Part shown: piece after piece, positions 48,723-56,452 of the stretch
How the letters are laid out: each line of letters opens with the position of its first letter
How positions within the stretch are numbered: position 1 is the stretch's first letter
Virus record (IMG/VR): IMGVR_UViG_3300046794_000311
Span: 1-64,000 of that record
Length of the DNA stretch: 64,000 nt
From: a virus
Direction: 5' to 3' (one strand)
Notes under the pieces: generated by a model
What the model was told of the DNA's origin: nothing
Database searches by the model: none
What the model saw: only the letters and a program-made list of their open reading frames with translations
Program-made: the position numbers and the translations under genes

Positions 48723-48745
48723 ATTACGGCTTCAGAAGCCGTAAT
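48723..48745 (-). promoter_or_regulatory. 23-bp perfect palindrome at a promoter
   Basis: ATTACGGCTTC, A, GAAGCCGTAAT. It overlaps the -10 TAGATT (48748-48743) of the lipoprotein promoter. Confidence 0.7.
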
Positions 48746-48771
48746 CTACCGGATCCGGCCCGGCCCGTCGA
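48743..48771 (-). promoter_or_regulatory. Promoter of the lipoprotein gene
   Basis: Minus strand TCGACG (48771-48766), 17-bp spacer, TAGATT (48748-48743). Confidence 0.55.
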
Positions 48772-48808
48772 CCCCCTATTTGGACGACGGACCGGACCGG
48801 GGCTTGAG

Positions 48809-48964
48809 CTAGCCCCTGTCGGCGCACTTCTCGCCGTTCGGGCACTCCTCGCGCGGGAAGCCGTCCCCGCACAGGCTCGGGTCGATACCGACCCCGGCCC
48901 CCAGCTCACCGAGTTCCAGCGGGCCCTCGTCGTGGACCCACTCGTCGACCGGGTTCTCGTACAT
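48809..48964 (-). CDS. Small Cys-containing protein
   Basis: 51 residues from an ATG behind GAGGAGCCTGCCTG. Acidic start (MYENPVDEWVHDEGPLELGE) and a C-terminal LCGDGFPREECPNGEKCADR with three Cys, a possible metal site. Function unknown. Confidence 0.55.
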   Translation of the reverse strand: MYENPVDEWVHDEGPLELGELGAGVGIDPSLCGDGFPREECPNGEKCADRG

Positions 48965-49326
48965 CAGGCAGGCTCCTCGGAGAGATGGATTGCGTTGCTC
49001 TCAGCGAGGCCGCAGTACATGCAGCCCGCGTCCATGTCCCACGTCAGGTACTCGTCGTACCCGTGCGGGATCTGCTGCCAGAGCGTCAGCGGGTCGCCGT
49101 AGTTGGGGAAGTGGTTCTCGTTCGGCATCCCCAGGAACTCGGCCGAGAGACGTTCGATCTCGTTCGGCGGCCCCCACTTCTTGATGCCACCCTCGAACAG
49201 CACGAGGTGCCAGCCCTTACGCTCCCCGGTGGGGTCGTACTCCGACCACTCGCGATCGACGATGCCGACCATTCCCCGCCAGCGGACGAGGTCGCCCCAG
49301 TAGGCGGTCGGGCAGTGCTTGCTCAT
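48964..49326 (-). CDS. Hypothetical protein
   Basis: 120 residues; MSKHCPTAYWGDLVRWRGMV and a C-terminal DAGCMYCGLAESNAIHLS with CMYC. The start overlaps the upstream stop (ATGA) and the end abuts the next ATG. Possibly zinc-binding. Function unknown. Confidence 0.6.
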   Translation of the reverse strand: MSKHCPTAYWGDLVRWRGMVGIVDREWSEYDPTGERKGWHLVLFEGGIKKWGPPNEIERLSAEFLGMPNENHFPNYGDPLTLWQQIPHGYDEYLTWDMDAGCMYCGLAESNAIHLSEEPA

Positions 49327-49856
49327 CGCTCCCCCCGGACCGGCCAGCGGTACGCCGACAGGATGTTGCGCGAGGAGACGCCCCAGTGCTCGTCCTCCTC
49401 GTAACCGGGCAGCTTGCCGATCGCCTTCCGGCGCAGGGCGTCGCAGAAGTTGTGCGCCTCGGACTTCTCCCACTCCGGGTGCTCGCACGCCTGGTACTCG
49501 AAGCCGTCGATCGCCTTGAGCACCGCGACCGGGTTCGGGACGCCAGGCAGCATCTTGAAGAGGTAGGGCTGCTCCCACTCCTCCTCGGCGTACCGGTGGT
49601 CGACCGAGCGCCGGTTCTCCGCCAGGAGCATCGCGCCCACGTAACCGGCGTTCTCCCGGGTCAGATGCCGTACCACCCGGCCGTACATCATCTGCGCCTC
49701 CGGCCCCCACGGCTGGCCCTTGGAGTACACCCGGTTCTGCTCCTCGACGGTCAGCTCGCGCACCTGCCACCGCAGCCGACTGCCGCCGGTCGAGTAGGAC
49801 AGACCCGCGTTGACCAGCAGGTGGATGTGCTCGTCGTCGACCATGTAGGCGCTCAC
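49323..49856 (-). CDS. Hypothetical protein
   Basis: 177 residues from the GTG at 49856 with GAGGGGTCAT upstream (a GTG four codons earlier is also possible). SAYMVDDEHIHLLVNAGLSY, MYGRVVRHLTRENAGYVGAM and a helical C-terminus. Family common to Streptomyces phages and genomes, function unknown. A promoter lies at 49915-49943. Confidence 0.6.
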   Translation of the reverse strand: MSAYMVDDEHIHLLVNAGLSYSTGGSRLRWQVRELTVEEQNRVYSKGQPWGPEAQMMYGRVVRHLTRENAGYVGAMLLAENRRSVDHRYAEEEWEQPYLFKMLPGVPNPVAVLKAIDGFEYQACEHPEWEKSEAHNFCDALRRKAIGKLPGYEEDEHWGVSSRNILSAYRWPVRGER

Positions 49857-49888
49857 ATGACCCCTCACGCTTCCTTTACGGCTTCGTA

Positions 49889-49911
49889 CTTACGGCTTCC
49901 GAAGCAGTAAT
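49889..49911 (-). promoter_or_regulatory. Near-perfect ATTAC-type palindrome
   Basis: CTTACGGCTTC, C, GAAGCAGTAAT, followed by another TTACGGCTTC at 49876-49885. It lies between the -10 and the gene at 49856. Confidence 0.6.
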
Positions 49912-49914
49912 CAG

Positions 49915-49943
49915 AATCTATAGGAGTTGCTAGGTCTCGTCAA
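49915..49943 (-). promoter_or_regulatory. Putative promoter
   Basis: Minus strand TTGACG (49943-49938), 17-bp spacer, TAGATT (49920-49915). The ATTAC palindrome follows directly. Confidence 0.6.
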
Positions 49944-49974
49944 GCCCTATCCGCCAACAGCTTTCCAAGCATGA

Positions 49975-50012
49975 AGAAGGCCCCCACCCGGTCTCCCAGG
50001 CAGGGGCCTCCT
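49975..50012 (-). terminator. Terminator
   Basis: AAGGCCCCCACCC and GGGGCCTCC-type arms, ahead of the lipoprotein gene's 3' end. Confidence 0.5.
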
Positions 50013-50023
50013 ACGGCTGTACA

Positions 50024-50413
50024 TCAGCCGTACTGCTGCGTGCACTCCAGCTTCACCGAGGGCGCGTACGCCGCCAGCGCATCGGTGGGTGTCGCATGCG
50101 TACCGTCGGCCAGGTCCTTCAGACCCATGTCCCGGTACTCCTTGTAGATGTCCCCCACCGGCTTACCCCGAGCGCTCTCCTCGAAGTCCGCGAAGTCCGC
50201 GTCGGTCATGACGTCGGTCGGTGTGCCCTGCGAATCCTCCAGGGCCTTGTCCACCGCCTTGATGACCCCGGAGAAGCACGTCGCCGCCTCCTTGCTGTAC
50301 CCCTTGGACGAACTCGGCTTCGGGCTGTCCGACGCCTTCGAGTCGTCCCCCCCACTGCATCCCGTGACCGCGAGCGCCAGCACCGCAACCGTCAACAACG
50401 CCTTCTTGTTCAT
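50024..50413 (-). CDS. Lipoprotein
   Basis: 129 residues. Signal peptide with lipobox VTGC (~16-19), then a Ser/Asp-rich linker (SGGDDSKASDSPKPSSSKGY) and a helical domain with two Cys (EAATCFSGV ... LECTQQYG). Second phage-encoded lipoprotein in the window; surface exclusion or lysogenic conversion is possible. Confidence 0.72.
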   Translation of the reverse strand: MNKKALLTVAVLALAVTGCSGGDDSKASDSPKPSSSKGYSKEAATCFSGVIKAVDKALEDSQGTPTDVMTDADFADFEESARGKPVGDIYKEYRDMGLKDLADGTHATPTDALAAYAPSVKLECTQQYG

Positions 50414-50426
50414 TTCGCCCCCCACG

Positions 50427-50855
50427 TCAGTTCTCCCCCACGAGCGCCTGCACGACCTTGTTCACCGCTCGCTGCGCCGCACGTTTCCCCGACTCGATGT
50501 TCAGCACGTCCACGTACTCCGGCCCGAGCGCTCCGAGGTGCACGCTGTACCACGCGGCGCGAGTACGGCCACCATGCGGCGCGAAGACCTCGGCGACCTT
50601 CTTGCCACCGATCCGACCGACCCACAGTTCACCCTTCGGGTGCTTCTCCTGGGTCCACTCGATCTTCTGCGCCAGTACCGGCGCACGGTCGGGCTCGTAG
50701 TCCTCCGAGACGATGTCCACGCGCGAGATTGAAGGGTTCAGCAAACAGTTCTCCACCGCGCGGGCGGCCTCCTGCGCCGATCCGAGGTCCGTGGCGTAGT
50801 TCTCGGACTTCTTCTGCCCCGGGTCCTTCTTCAGGTAGTAGCGCATCCGCCACAT
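50427..50855 (-). CDS. Hypothetical protein
   Basis: 142 residues, mixed alpha/beta: NYATDLGSAQEAARAVENCL, PSISRVDIVSEDYEPDRAPV, and a C-terminal SGKRAAQRAVNKVVQALVGE. Start ATG behind GTGGAGAACTGAAC. Function unknown. Confidence 0.55.
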   Translation of the reverse strand: MWRMRYYLKKDPGQKKSENYATDLGSAQEAARAVENCLLNPSISRVDIVSEDYEPDRAPVLAQKIEWTQEKHPKGELWVGRIGGKKVAEVFAPHGGRTRAAWYSVHLGALGPEYVDVLNIESGKRAAQRAVNKVVQALVGEN

Positions 50856-50857
50856 GT

Positions 50858-51688
50858 TCAGTTCTCCACTCCAGCCAGCTTCTCCAGTCGCGCTACCCGC
50901 TCCTCCAGGGTCATCGCCGACTTCTTCGGCGGCCCCGACAGCAAGGCCCATCCGTTGGCGCGGTCGGCCCAGTCCTGGCAGATGTCCATCAGCCACTCCG
51001 GCGCCCCGGTGAACTCGTTCAGCAGGTCCGAGAACAGGGTGGAGTAATCGCGGGACGTCGCGACCTTCCCGTCCTTGACCTTGGGGCCCCAGACGGCGAC
51101 GCTCGACACGCACCAGACCCCCGCCCGGTTGGGCGTGAGGGAGATCGTCACGGATTTCGGCCGCACCAGGGGGAATCCACGGGCCTGAGTGTCCGGAGCG
51201 GGGTCAACCAGCTCCACGGGAATCTCCCACCGGGCGGCGTCCGCGACGCGGTACTTGATGCCCTTGGGCGACACGGGATCCGGCACCGTGCCCAGCTCCC
51301 ACCCCTTGTCCGTCAGTTGGTGGGCCTCCTCGTCGACCTCCTGGTAGGCGATCCCCATGTCGACGAGCCGCGCCAGCACCGCCTTCGGGACACCGTAGAA
51401 GTGACCCGACGTCGTGTGCACCGCACGCTCGAACGCCTCGCGCATCTCCGCGTCCATACCCACCGCCGTCTGCTCCGGCTCGACGGGCTCCTCGATCACA
51501 GGCTCCTCCACCGGTCCCGGCCCCTTCCCCTCCATGTACCACTTACCGTCTCTCCGGTACGCGGCATCGGCCCTCTCCATCGCGCGCAGCGTCGCACCGT
51601 GGACGTTGACCAACTCGCCGTCCGGGTGCTGCTCTGCCGCCTTGAAGGCCGTCCCCCAATGCGTCTCCTTGGGCACCTTGCCAGCCAT
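50858..51688 (-). CDS. Hypothetical protein
   Basis: 276 residues. Proline-rich insert (GPGPVEEPVIEEPVEPEQTA) and a C-terminal coiled coil (LEERVARLEKLAGVE). Central part mixes helices and beta (RWEIPVELVDPAPDTQARGF). Not recognised. Confidence 0.55.
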   Translation of the reverse strand: MAGKVPKETHWGTAFKAAEQHPDGELVNVHGATLRAMERADAAYRRDGKWYMEGKGPGPVEEPVIEEPVEPEQTAVGMDAEMREAFERAVHTTSGHFYGVPKAVLARLVDMGIAYQEVDEEAHQLTDKGWELGTVPDPVSPKGIKYRVADAARWEIPVELVDPAPDTQARGFPLVRPKSVTISLTPNRAGVWCVSSVAVWGPKVKDGKVATSRDYSTLFSDLLNEFTGAPEWLMDICQDWADRANGWALLSGPPKKSAMTLEERVARLEKLAGVEN

Positions 51689-51736
51689 CTTCCAAACCCT
51701 CCCCGCCGTAGTTAAATCTAGGAAATTGGCCGGGCC

Positions 51737-51949
51737 CTAATCGCCCAGCTCCCGCATACGCACCGGGTGATACGGCGGCGGTGTCACGGTCATTCTGCCG
51801 GTGATCGACTGCACCGGTACGCGCTTCGCGCTCCCCCCGCCGTACAGCTCGCGGAAGTGCTCGAACTTGGCCGCCCGCCGCAGCAGTTTGTCCTCGATGG
51901 TCCGCCAGTCGACGTCCACGGCGCTCCGCGCCTGCCCCGAGTCACTCAC
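51737..51949 (-). CDS. Small hypothetical protein
   Basis: 70 residues, DVDWRTIEDKLLRRAAKFEH then TPPPYHPVRMRELG. Overlaps the upstream gene by 4 nt. Function unknown. Confidence 0.5.
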   Translation of the reverse strand: MSDSGQARSAVDVDWRTIEDKLLRRAAKFEHFRELYGGGSAKRVPVQSITGRMTVTPPPYHPVRMRELGD

Positions 51950-52137
51950 TGCTCGGACACTCGCTCCCAGCCGAGGCCCAGGTCCGCGAGCACACCACGC
52001 TTGGCGTCCTCGTCCGTGAGCACCAGGCGCTGCCCGTCCTGGACCGCAGAGTCCAGCAGCCGGATCATCTCGGCCGCCGTGTCCTGCGGGTGCCCGACCT
52101 TGATCCGCTGCACCAACTGCTCGTACGCCGTAGCCAC
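51946..52137 (-). CDS. Small helical protein
   Basis: 63 residues, all-helical: TAYEQLVQRIKVGHPQDTAA, EMIRLLDSAVQDGQ. GTG start at 52137; alternatives upstream. Function unknown. Confidence 0.5.
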   Translation of the reverse strand: MATAYEQLVQRIKVGHPQDTAAEMIRLLDSAVQDGQRLVLTDEDAKRGVLADLGLGWERVSEQ

Positions 52138-52261
52138 CTCAACGCCCCTTCTCGCGGTCCTCAATTACGGGTTAACCCTATGGGCCGCACTCCCCCATGT
52201 CAACCTGTTTCCCCAACCCACTTGCGTTGCCGGAATCGCCTCGTCCGTTTAGGTTCAATCC

Positions 52262-52474
52262 ATGCGAAACCTGCGCGATGCCCTGTTGTGGCGTGGTACC
52301 CGAGCCGCCGCGCTCACCGAAGCCAAGAAGCTGAAGGCGGCTGCACGCCGCAAGGGTTACGACGTCGTGGTGCGTGGCACCGTCCGCAGGCCCACTCCGA
52401 CGTACTCCTTCAACGGACCCCCTTACGGCGTCTTCCTCGAACCCCACAACAGCGCCGACTCCCCCGATTCGTGA
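52262..52474 (+). CDS. Small basic protein, plus strand
   Basis: 70 residues: MRNLRDALLWRGTRAAALTE, AKKLKAAARRKGYDVVVR. Highly basic; may bind nucleic acid. Only weak ribosome-binding site. Lies at the edge of the non-coding block. Confidence 0.5.
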   Translation: MRNLRDALLWRGTRAAALTEAKKLKAAARRKGYDVVVRGTVRRPTPTYSFNGPPYGVFLEPHNSADSPDS

Positions 52475-52898
52475 GTCCCCCATCCCCCCAATTCCCCGAA
52501 TCCCCCTGGCACTGTGACACTGTCCGGTTCCCACAATCGTTGCGCTGCGCGGCTGTCTAGGCCCTTTGCTTCTGCGAATTTGCATTTAAGGGTAGGGGGG
52601 TCGAATATTTATTCATTGGCCCTACACTATTGACACGCCGCCCGTCAACCCCCTGAGCCAGGCAATATCAAGCCTCGCGCTTCCTTTCGGTATCTGCACC
52701 CTTGCCCAGGGCGTGACCTACACCACACGGAGCAGCCAGGCACACCAGCCGGGCAGTGTCAACACCTGCGCGCGACGCATATTATGCATGCCAATTCGCC
52801 GTTATTCATGAGGCCACTACCCCAAATCGTCGATTTGCGTTGCTGCAAATATGCCCCGAGATATGGAGGGGTGGCGTTCGCTGTAGCAACTCGACAAC
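52475..52898. other. Low-G+C non-coding block
   Basis: About 420 nt with AT-rich patches near 52595-52615 (GAATATTTATTCATT) and no gene. Could be a replication origin, a regulatory block or a recombination boundary. Confidence 0.45.
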
Positions 52899-53372
52899 AT
52901 GGCGGCCAGGGAGTTACGGCGTATTGGGTGTGAGCCTGGCGACCGCATGGCATGGGGTGGCGTGGTGCTGTGTCTCTCTGTGGTGTCAGCAGTGGGGAGC
53001 CTTCCCCTGGCCCCGGATTCCCTGGCCCCTTTGTCGGCACAGTGGCAGGCTGGAGGTATGGGCGTAGGCATGTCGTGGGGCGCGTTGGGGGTCGGCCAGG
53101 CATGGGGCGAGTATCCCAGCGTGGACGAGTGCGCACGGGCCCTGTGTCGCTCTGTACGGCGCTCCCTGGCCCGCATGGGCCCAGACTTCCGGGGCTGCAT
53201 TTTGAAGCATTCAGCGCACGTGCTGCGGGTGGACATGTGCACGGAGGGGCTGCACGCGGTGAGCCATGGGAAGCGGTGGCACGCGGAGCACGGGACGGCG
53301 TGGGTTGCCCTGTATCCCCGTGGTGGGGGTGAACACGAAGAAACCCCCCACCGGCCCGAGTTAGGGCGGTGA
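52899..53372 (+). CDS. Doubtful reading frame
   Basis: 157 residues on the plus strand, C-terminal half CARALCRSVRRSLARMGPDF, RGCILKHSAHVLRVDMCTEG. No convincing ribosome-binding site, a TTA codon and overlapping frames on both strands, so probably not coding; listed because the C-terminal half looks protein-like. Confidence 0.3.
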   Translation: MAARELRRIGCEPGDRMAWGGVVLCLSVVSAVGSLPLAPDSLAPLSAQWQAGGMGVGMSWGALGVGQAWGEYPSVDECARALCRSVRRSLARMGPDFRGCILKHSAHVLRVDMCTEGLHAVSHGKRWHAEHGTAWVALYPRGGGEHEETPHRPELGR

Positions 53373-53378
53373 GGGGTT
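53342..53378 (-). terminator. Terminator
   Basis: AACCCCCCACCG and CGGTGAGGGGTT (one mismatch) around a 13-nt loop, just after the gene ending at 53398. Confidence 0.5.
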
Positions 53379-53397
53379 GCTCAGGGGGCGTGCTGGC

Positions 53398-53745
53398 CTA
53401 CGCGGTGCGGACAGACGCGCTCAGCCACGCGGCCAGGTGCTCCCACTGGGCCGCTTCCGCGCGAAGCGTGCTGATGTCCTCGGCGCTGAACTCCCGCAGA
53501 ACGGGGCTGGTGATGGACGGGCGGACGCTGGCCATGTAGTCGGCCTCTTCGCGGCGCTCCCACGCCTGCCGCTGCGCGTCGCGCATGGTGGCGAATCGCT
53601 CGGAGCGCTGCCAGGGGGTGAGCGGCGCGGCGGGCGCGGGGGGCGTGTCGAGACCGTCACAGGAGACGCGGCCGAAGCGGGCAGACGTCCAGTCGTGGCG
53701 GGCGTGCGGGGCGGTGGCCGGGCAACCGTAGACGGTGCGGATCAT
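53398..53745 (-). CDS. Hypothetical protein
   Basis: 115 residues. GCPATAPHARHDWTSARFG contains Cys/His; a helical C-terminus (SAEDISTLRAEAAQWEHLAA). First of the genes behind the shared leader (CACCAGGAGG, 7 nt before ATG). Function unknown. Confidence 0.55.
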   Translation of the reverse strand: MIRTVYGCPATAPHARHDWTSARFGRVSCDGLDTPPAPAAPLTPWQRSERFATMRDAQRQAWERREEADYMASVRPSITSPVLREFSAEDISTLRAEAAQWEHLAAWLSASVRTA

Positions 53746-53784
53746 GGGGTGACCTCCTGGTGTGGGGTGGTTGGTTGGGGTGAG

Positions 53785-54126
53785 CTAGGCGCGGGCGGCG
53801 GTGCCGTCCTCATGGCCCATGGCCAGGGCGCCGGACAGTTCGGGGCGCCATGCCAGGGCGCGGCGCAGGTCGGACAGGAACGCGTGTCGGTCGAACGCGG
53901 CCCCGTCGGTGTAGGCGTCCACGGCGCCGAGCATGTACGCGACCGCCTGCCGTCCCTCGTTCCGCGCGGAATCCCACGTGAGCTGTCGCGCGAGCGGGGA
54001 GCGGGCGACCGTGACGCGGTACCCCTTCCCGTCGCGGCCAGTGCCGACCTGGACGGACACGCGCTCATGGGTGAGGGCGCCGAGGTGAGCGGCGACCATG
54101 GCGGCGGTGGTGTGGGTTACGCGCAT
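53785..54126 (-). CDS. Hypothetical protein
   Basis: 113 residues from the ATG at 54126 behind the shared leader. Mixed alpha/beta (TTAAMVAAHLGALTHERVSV, SDLRRALAWRPELSGALAMG). Function unknown. Confidence 0.55.
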   Translation of the reverse strand: MRVTHTTAAMVAAHLGALTHERVSVQVGTGRDGKGYRVTVARSPLARQLTWDSARNEGRQAVAYMLGAVDAYTDGAAFDRHAFLSDLRRALAWRPELSGALAMGHEDGTAARA

Positions 54127-54161
54127 TTGGGGTGTCCTCCTGGTGTGGGGTGGGTTGGTTG

Positions 54162-54371
54162 TCAGACGGTGCGGAGCGATGCGACCAGCGCGTAAACGGC
54201 GTTCACGTCGTCCAGCGCGGGCACGGGCGTACCGGGCACGTCGGCGCAGTACTGGACTACGGCGAGTTGCACCGTCACGGACGGGCGGCGGGTGGTGCTG
54301 CCGCAGCGCTCCCAGACGTCCAGCAGACGGGCGGCGGGGGTGCGGGCGGGGGCGGGGGCGGTGCTGGCCAT
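54162..54371 (-). CDS. Small hypothetical protein
   Basis: 69 residues, TPAARLLDVWERCGSTTRRP and QLAVVQYCADVPGTPVPALD. Starts behind CACCACAGGAGGACACAGACC, a weaker version of the leader. Function unknown. Confidence 0.5.
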   Translation of the reverse strand: MASTAPAPARTPAARLLDVWERCGSTTRRPSVTVQLAVVQYCADVPGTPVPALDDVNAVYALVASLRTV

Positions 54372-54395
54372 GGTCTGTGTCCTCCTGTGGTGGGA

Positions 54396-54422
54396 GGGGG
54401 CCGGAGCGTTTCCCCGGCCCCC
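54396..54422 (-). terminator. Terminator
   Basis: GGGGGCCGG (54396-54404) and CCGGCCCCC (54414-54422), 9-bp stem after the gene ending at 54440. Confidence 0.7.
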
Positions 54423-54439
54423 GTGGTGTGGGGCGGGTG

Positions 54440-55183
54440 CTACTCGGCCAGACCCTGGCCCGCGTGCATCTTCTGGGCCTGCTTGAACGTGGCGCGGTAC
54501 TCCGCGAGGGAGGACGGGCGGACGGCTTCGAACTGCCGCGCCCAGTGCGGCATAACGGCGACCTTCTGCGTCTGGAAGACGCCACCGTTAGCGATCATCG
54601 CGTGATTCTGCGCGCGGGTCTCCGTGGCCAGGGCCTTACGGGCGAGCGGGGAGAACATCAGGGAGTGCTTACGGAACGCGGCCTCTTCCCCGTGGCGGTC
54701 GACACCGCGACCGGTGCCGCAGTGGCCGAACACGTCGTGCACGGCGCGGAACTGGTCGTTCACGTCGTCAGAGAAGAAGAAGTGACCACCCGTGGCGGCC
54801 GTCGACAGGATGCGCATACGGCCCGCCTTGACGTCCTCGAAAAACGCGCGGGTGCCCTGCTTGTTCATGTCGTACGGGTCGGCGTCCTCGACGCTCACGA
54901 CGATGCCCAGGCCGCCGCGCGAGGCGGGGGCGGTCATGAACTCAAACTGCCGCTTGACCTCTTCGGCCATGGCACGCCACGCGGCCGGGGCGGCGTTGTC
55001 GATGAACGGCAGTTCGGCGTACGCGTCGGCGATCTTCTGGACGGCCGAGGGGGCGACGATCACGCGGGAGTAGTCCCAGTGGTCGCGGGTGGACAGACCG
55101 GCCTTGGCGCAGAACGCGCGGGCGCCCTCGACGATGGAGCGGACGGGCGAGACGGACAGGGCGGGGATGTTGGCGGTACGCAT
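54440..55183 (-). CDS. HDVFGH-motif protein, possible non-heme iron enzyme
   Basis: 247 residues behind the shared leader. Conserved-looking block: NDQFRAVHDVFGHCGTGRG (H149, H154), then GEEAAFRKHS (E166, E167) and ALATETRAQNH (E188). H-x4-H plus a Glu 34 residues on resembles the two-His-one-carboxylate iron site of aromatic amino acid hydroxylases (FHDIFGH ... E). Overall similarity is unproven. Role could be hydroxylation of a small molecule or nucleobase; alternatively an unrelated family. Confidence 0.6.
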   Translation of the reverse strand: MRTANIPALSVSPVRSIVEGARAFCAKAGLSTRDHWDYSRVIVAPSAVQKIADAYAELPFIDNAAPAAWRAMAEEVKRQFEFMTAPASRGGLGIVVSVEDADPYDMNKQGTRAFFEDVKAGRMRILSTAATGGHFFFSDDVNDQFRAVHDVFGHCGTGRGVDRHGEEAAFRKHSLMFSPLARKALATETRAQNHAMIANGGVFQTQKVAVMPHWARQFEAVRPSSLAEYRATFKQAQKMHAGQGLAE

Positions 55184-55306
55184 TGCGGGGCCTCCTGGTG
55201 TGGGGCGGTTGGTGTGTTGTTGTGTGACCAACGTACCCCCGATTACGGCTTGTAAAGCCAGTTTCGGGGATCGCTGGACAAGTCTTTATAAAGCTGTGAC
55301 CTACGG

Positions 55307-56257
55307 CTAGCGGGCGGTGGAGACGTCCCGGAAGTGGGGCACGGCGCGGGCGGCGTCCATGAACGCGGCGACGCGGGCGGGGTCACCGTTGGGCACGTGC
55401 GCATAGTTGATGCGCTCCCCGCTCCCCGTGGTCACCCAGACAGTCACGGGCGCCGTGGCGGGCTCCAGGAGGGCGCGCAGCTCCTCCGTGGTCACGATCT
55501 CCAGGCCGTGCGCGGGGGCGTCCTCCTCGGCCTCTTCCGGGGCGCCTGCCACGTGCACGACGGTGCGCACGTCGGTCCAGTTGCGGCCGGTCGTCTCGAA
55601 GTGCTCCGGGGTGCGGTCCGTGCGGATCACCTCACCGGCGCCGACCGTGTCGACGATGCCCCGGCAGTACCGTTCGGCCGAACTGTCGGTGTGGCGGAAC
55701 TCCGCATCGGCGTACGGGCCCCACACGCGCCCGGCGTGGTCGCGGTAGCTCCAAAGGGTGCGGTACTCAGCGGCCCACACGTACCCGGTGGCGTACTGAC
55801 GCACCCAGGGGGCAACGTCGCCGTTACCCGTGATGCCCGTGGGCATGTCGCCCTCAAAGATGATCTTTCCGCCAAGGAAGACGTAAAGGCGGGTGCCGTT
55901 GCCCTCGACGACGGCCGAGACACGCTCACCGGCCAGCCACAGCGGGCGGGCCTGCGCCTCGCGCCAGGTACGGCAACCCGCCTCCGAGGGGTAGTAAGTG
56001 GCGTCCTCCGGGCGGGCCGGGCGCGGGTTCGTGATGGACAGCCAGCGGCGGCCGTTCTCCGCGTCGTAACCCTGGTAGTCGCCGTGGGTGTCGGAGTAGC
56101 GAACGCAGCGGGTGCAGAAGTCACGTTCGGCCGCGTCCCCGTAGCTGAGGTAACGGGCGACGGGGCGACCGCAGACGCTTTCGTCGTTGCCGGTGCTGTA
56201 GTGCACCGCCTTGCCCTTGCCGACCTGTGCGAGCTGGTATCCGTGCTGCGTGTCCAT
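55307..56257 (-). CDS. Hypothetical protein with Cys knuckles
   Basis: 316 residues behind GAAGGAGCGCACGAC. N-terminal VHYSTGNDESVCGRPVARYL and DFCTRCVRYSD look like a zinc-binding module. The rest is beta-rich and aromatic (YATGYVWAAEYRTLWSYRDH). Function unknown. A promoter lies at 56292-56320. Confidence 0.6.
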   Translation of the reverse strand: MDTQHGYQLAQVGKGKAVHYSTGNDESVCGRPVARYLSYGDAAERDFCTRCVRYSDTHGDYQGYDAENGRRWLSITNPRPARPEDATYYPSEAGCRTWREAQARPLWLAGERVSAVVEGNGTRLYVFLGGKIIFEGDMPTGITGNGDVAPWVRQYATGYVWAAEYRTLWSYRDHAGRVWGPYADAEFRHTDSSAERYCRGIVDTVGAGEVIRTDRTPEHFETTGRNWTDVRTVVHVAGAPEEAEEDAPAHGLEIVTTEELRALLEPATAPVTVWVTTGSGERINYAHVPNGDPARVAAFMDAARAVPHFRDVSTAR

Positions 56258-56291
56258 GTCGTGCGCTCCTTCGTGTGTGGTGGGAGGGCCG

Positions 56292-56320
56292 ATCTTTCCG
56301 ATGGGGGCACCCCTTGTCAA
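56292..56320 (-). promoter_or_regulatory. Putative promoter
   Basis: Minus strand TTGACA (56320-56315), 17-bp spacer, AAAGAT (56297-56292). Confidence 0.45.
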
Positions 56321-56382
56321 GCCCTTTGAGCCCTCAGCTTTACAAGGCGTTATGAAGCTGTGACCAGCCCCGCCGGGGCGGT

Positions 56383-56419
56383 GTGTTCTCATGGACGCCG
56401 AAGGCCCCCACCGGCCAGC
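56383..56419. repeat. 37-bp direct repeat, copy 1
   Basis: Identical to 58246-58282. It contains the 5' arm of the terminator hairpin that follows it and so flanks the 566-residue gene together with copy 2. Confidence 0.75.
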
Positions 56420-56438
56420 GGGACGCGGTGGGGGCCTT
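56401..56438 (-). terminator. Terminator
   Basis: AAGGCCCCCACCG (56401-56413) and CGGTGGGGGCCTT (56426-56438), followed by TTGCATG. Confidence 0.8.
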
Positions 56439-56452
56439 TTGCATGCCCGGGG

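Noticed and set aside
52817-53242. Open frame of 141 codons on the minus strand
   Set aside because: Antisense to the plus-strand frame, no ribosome-binding site, and odd composition.
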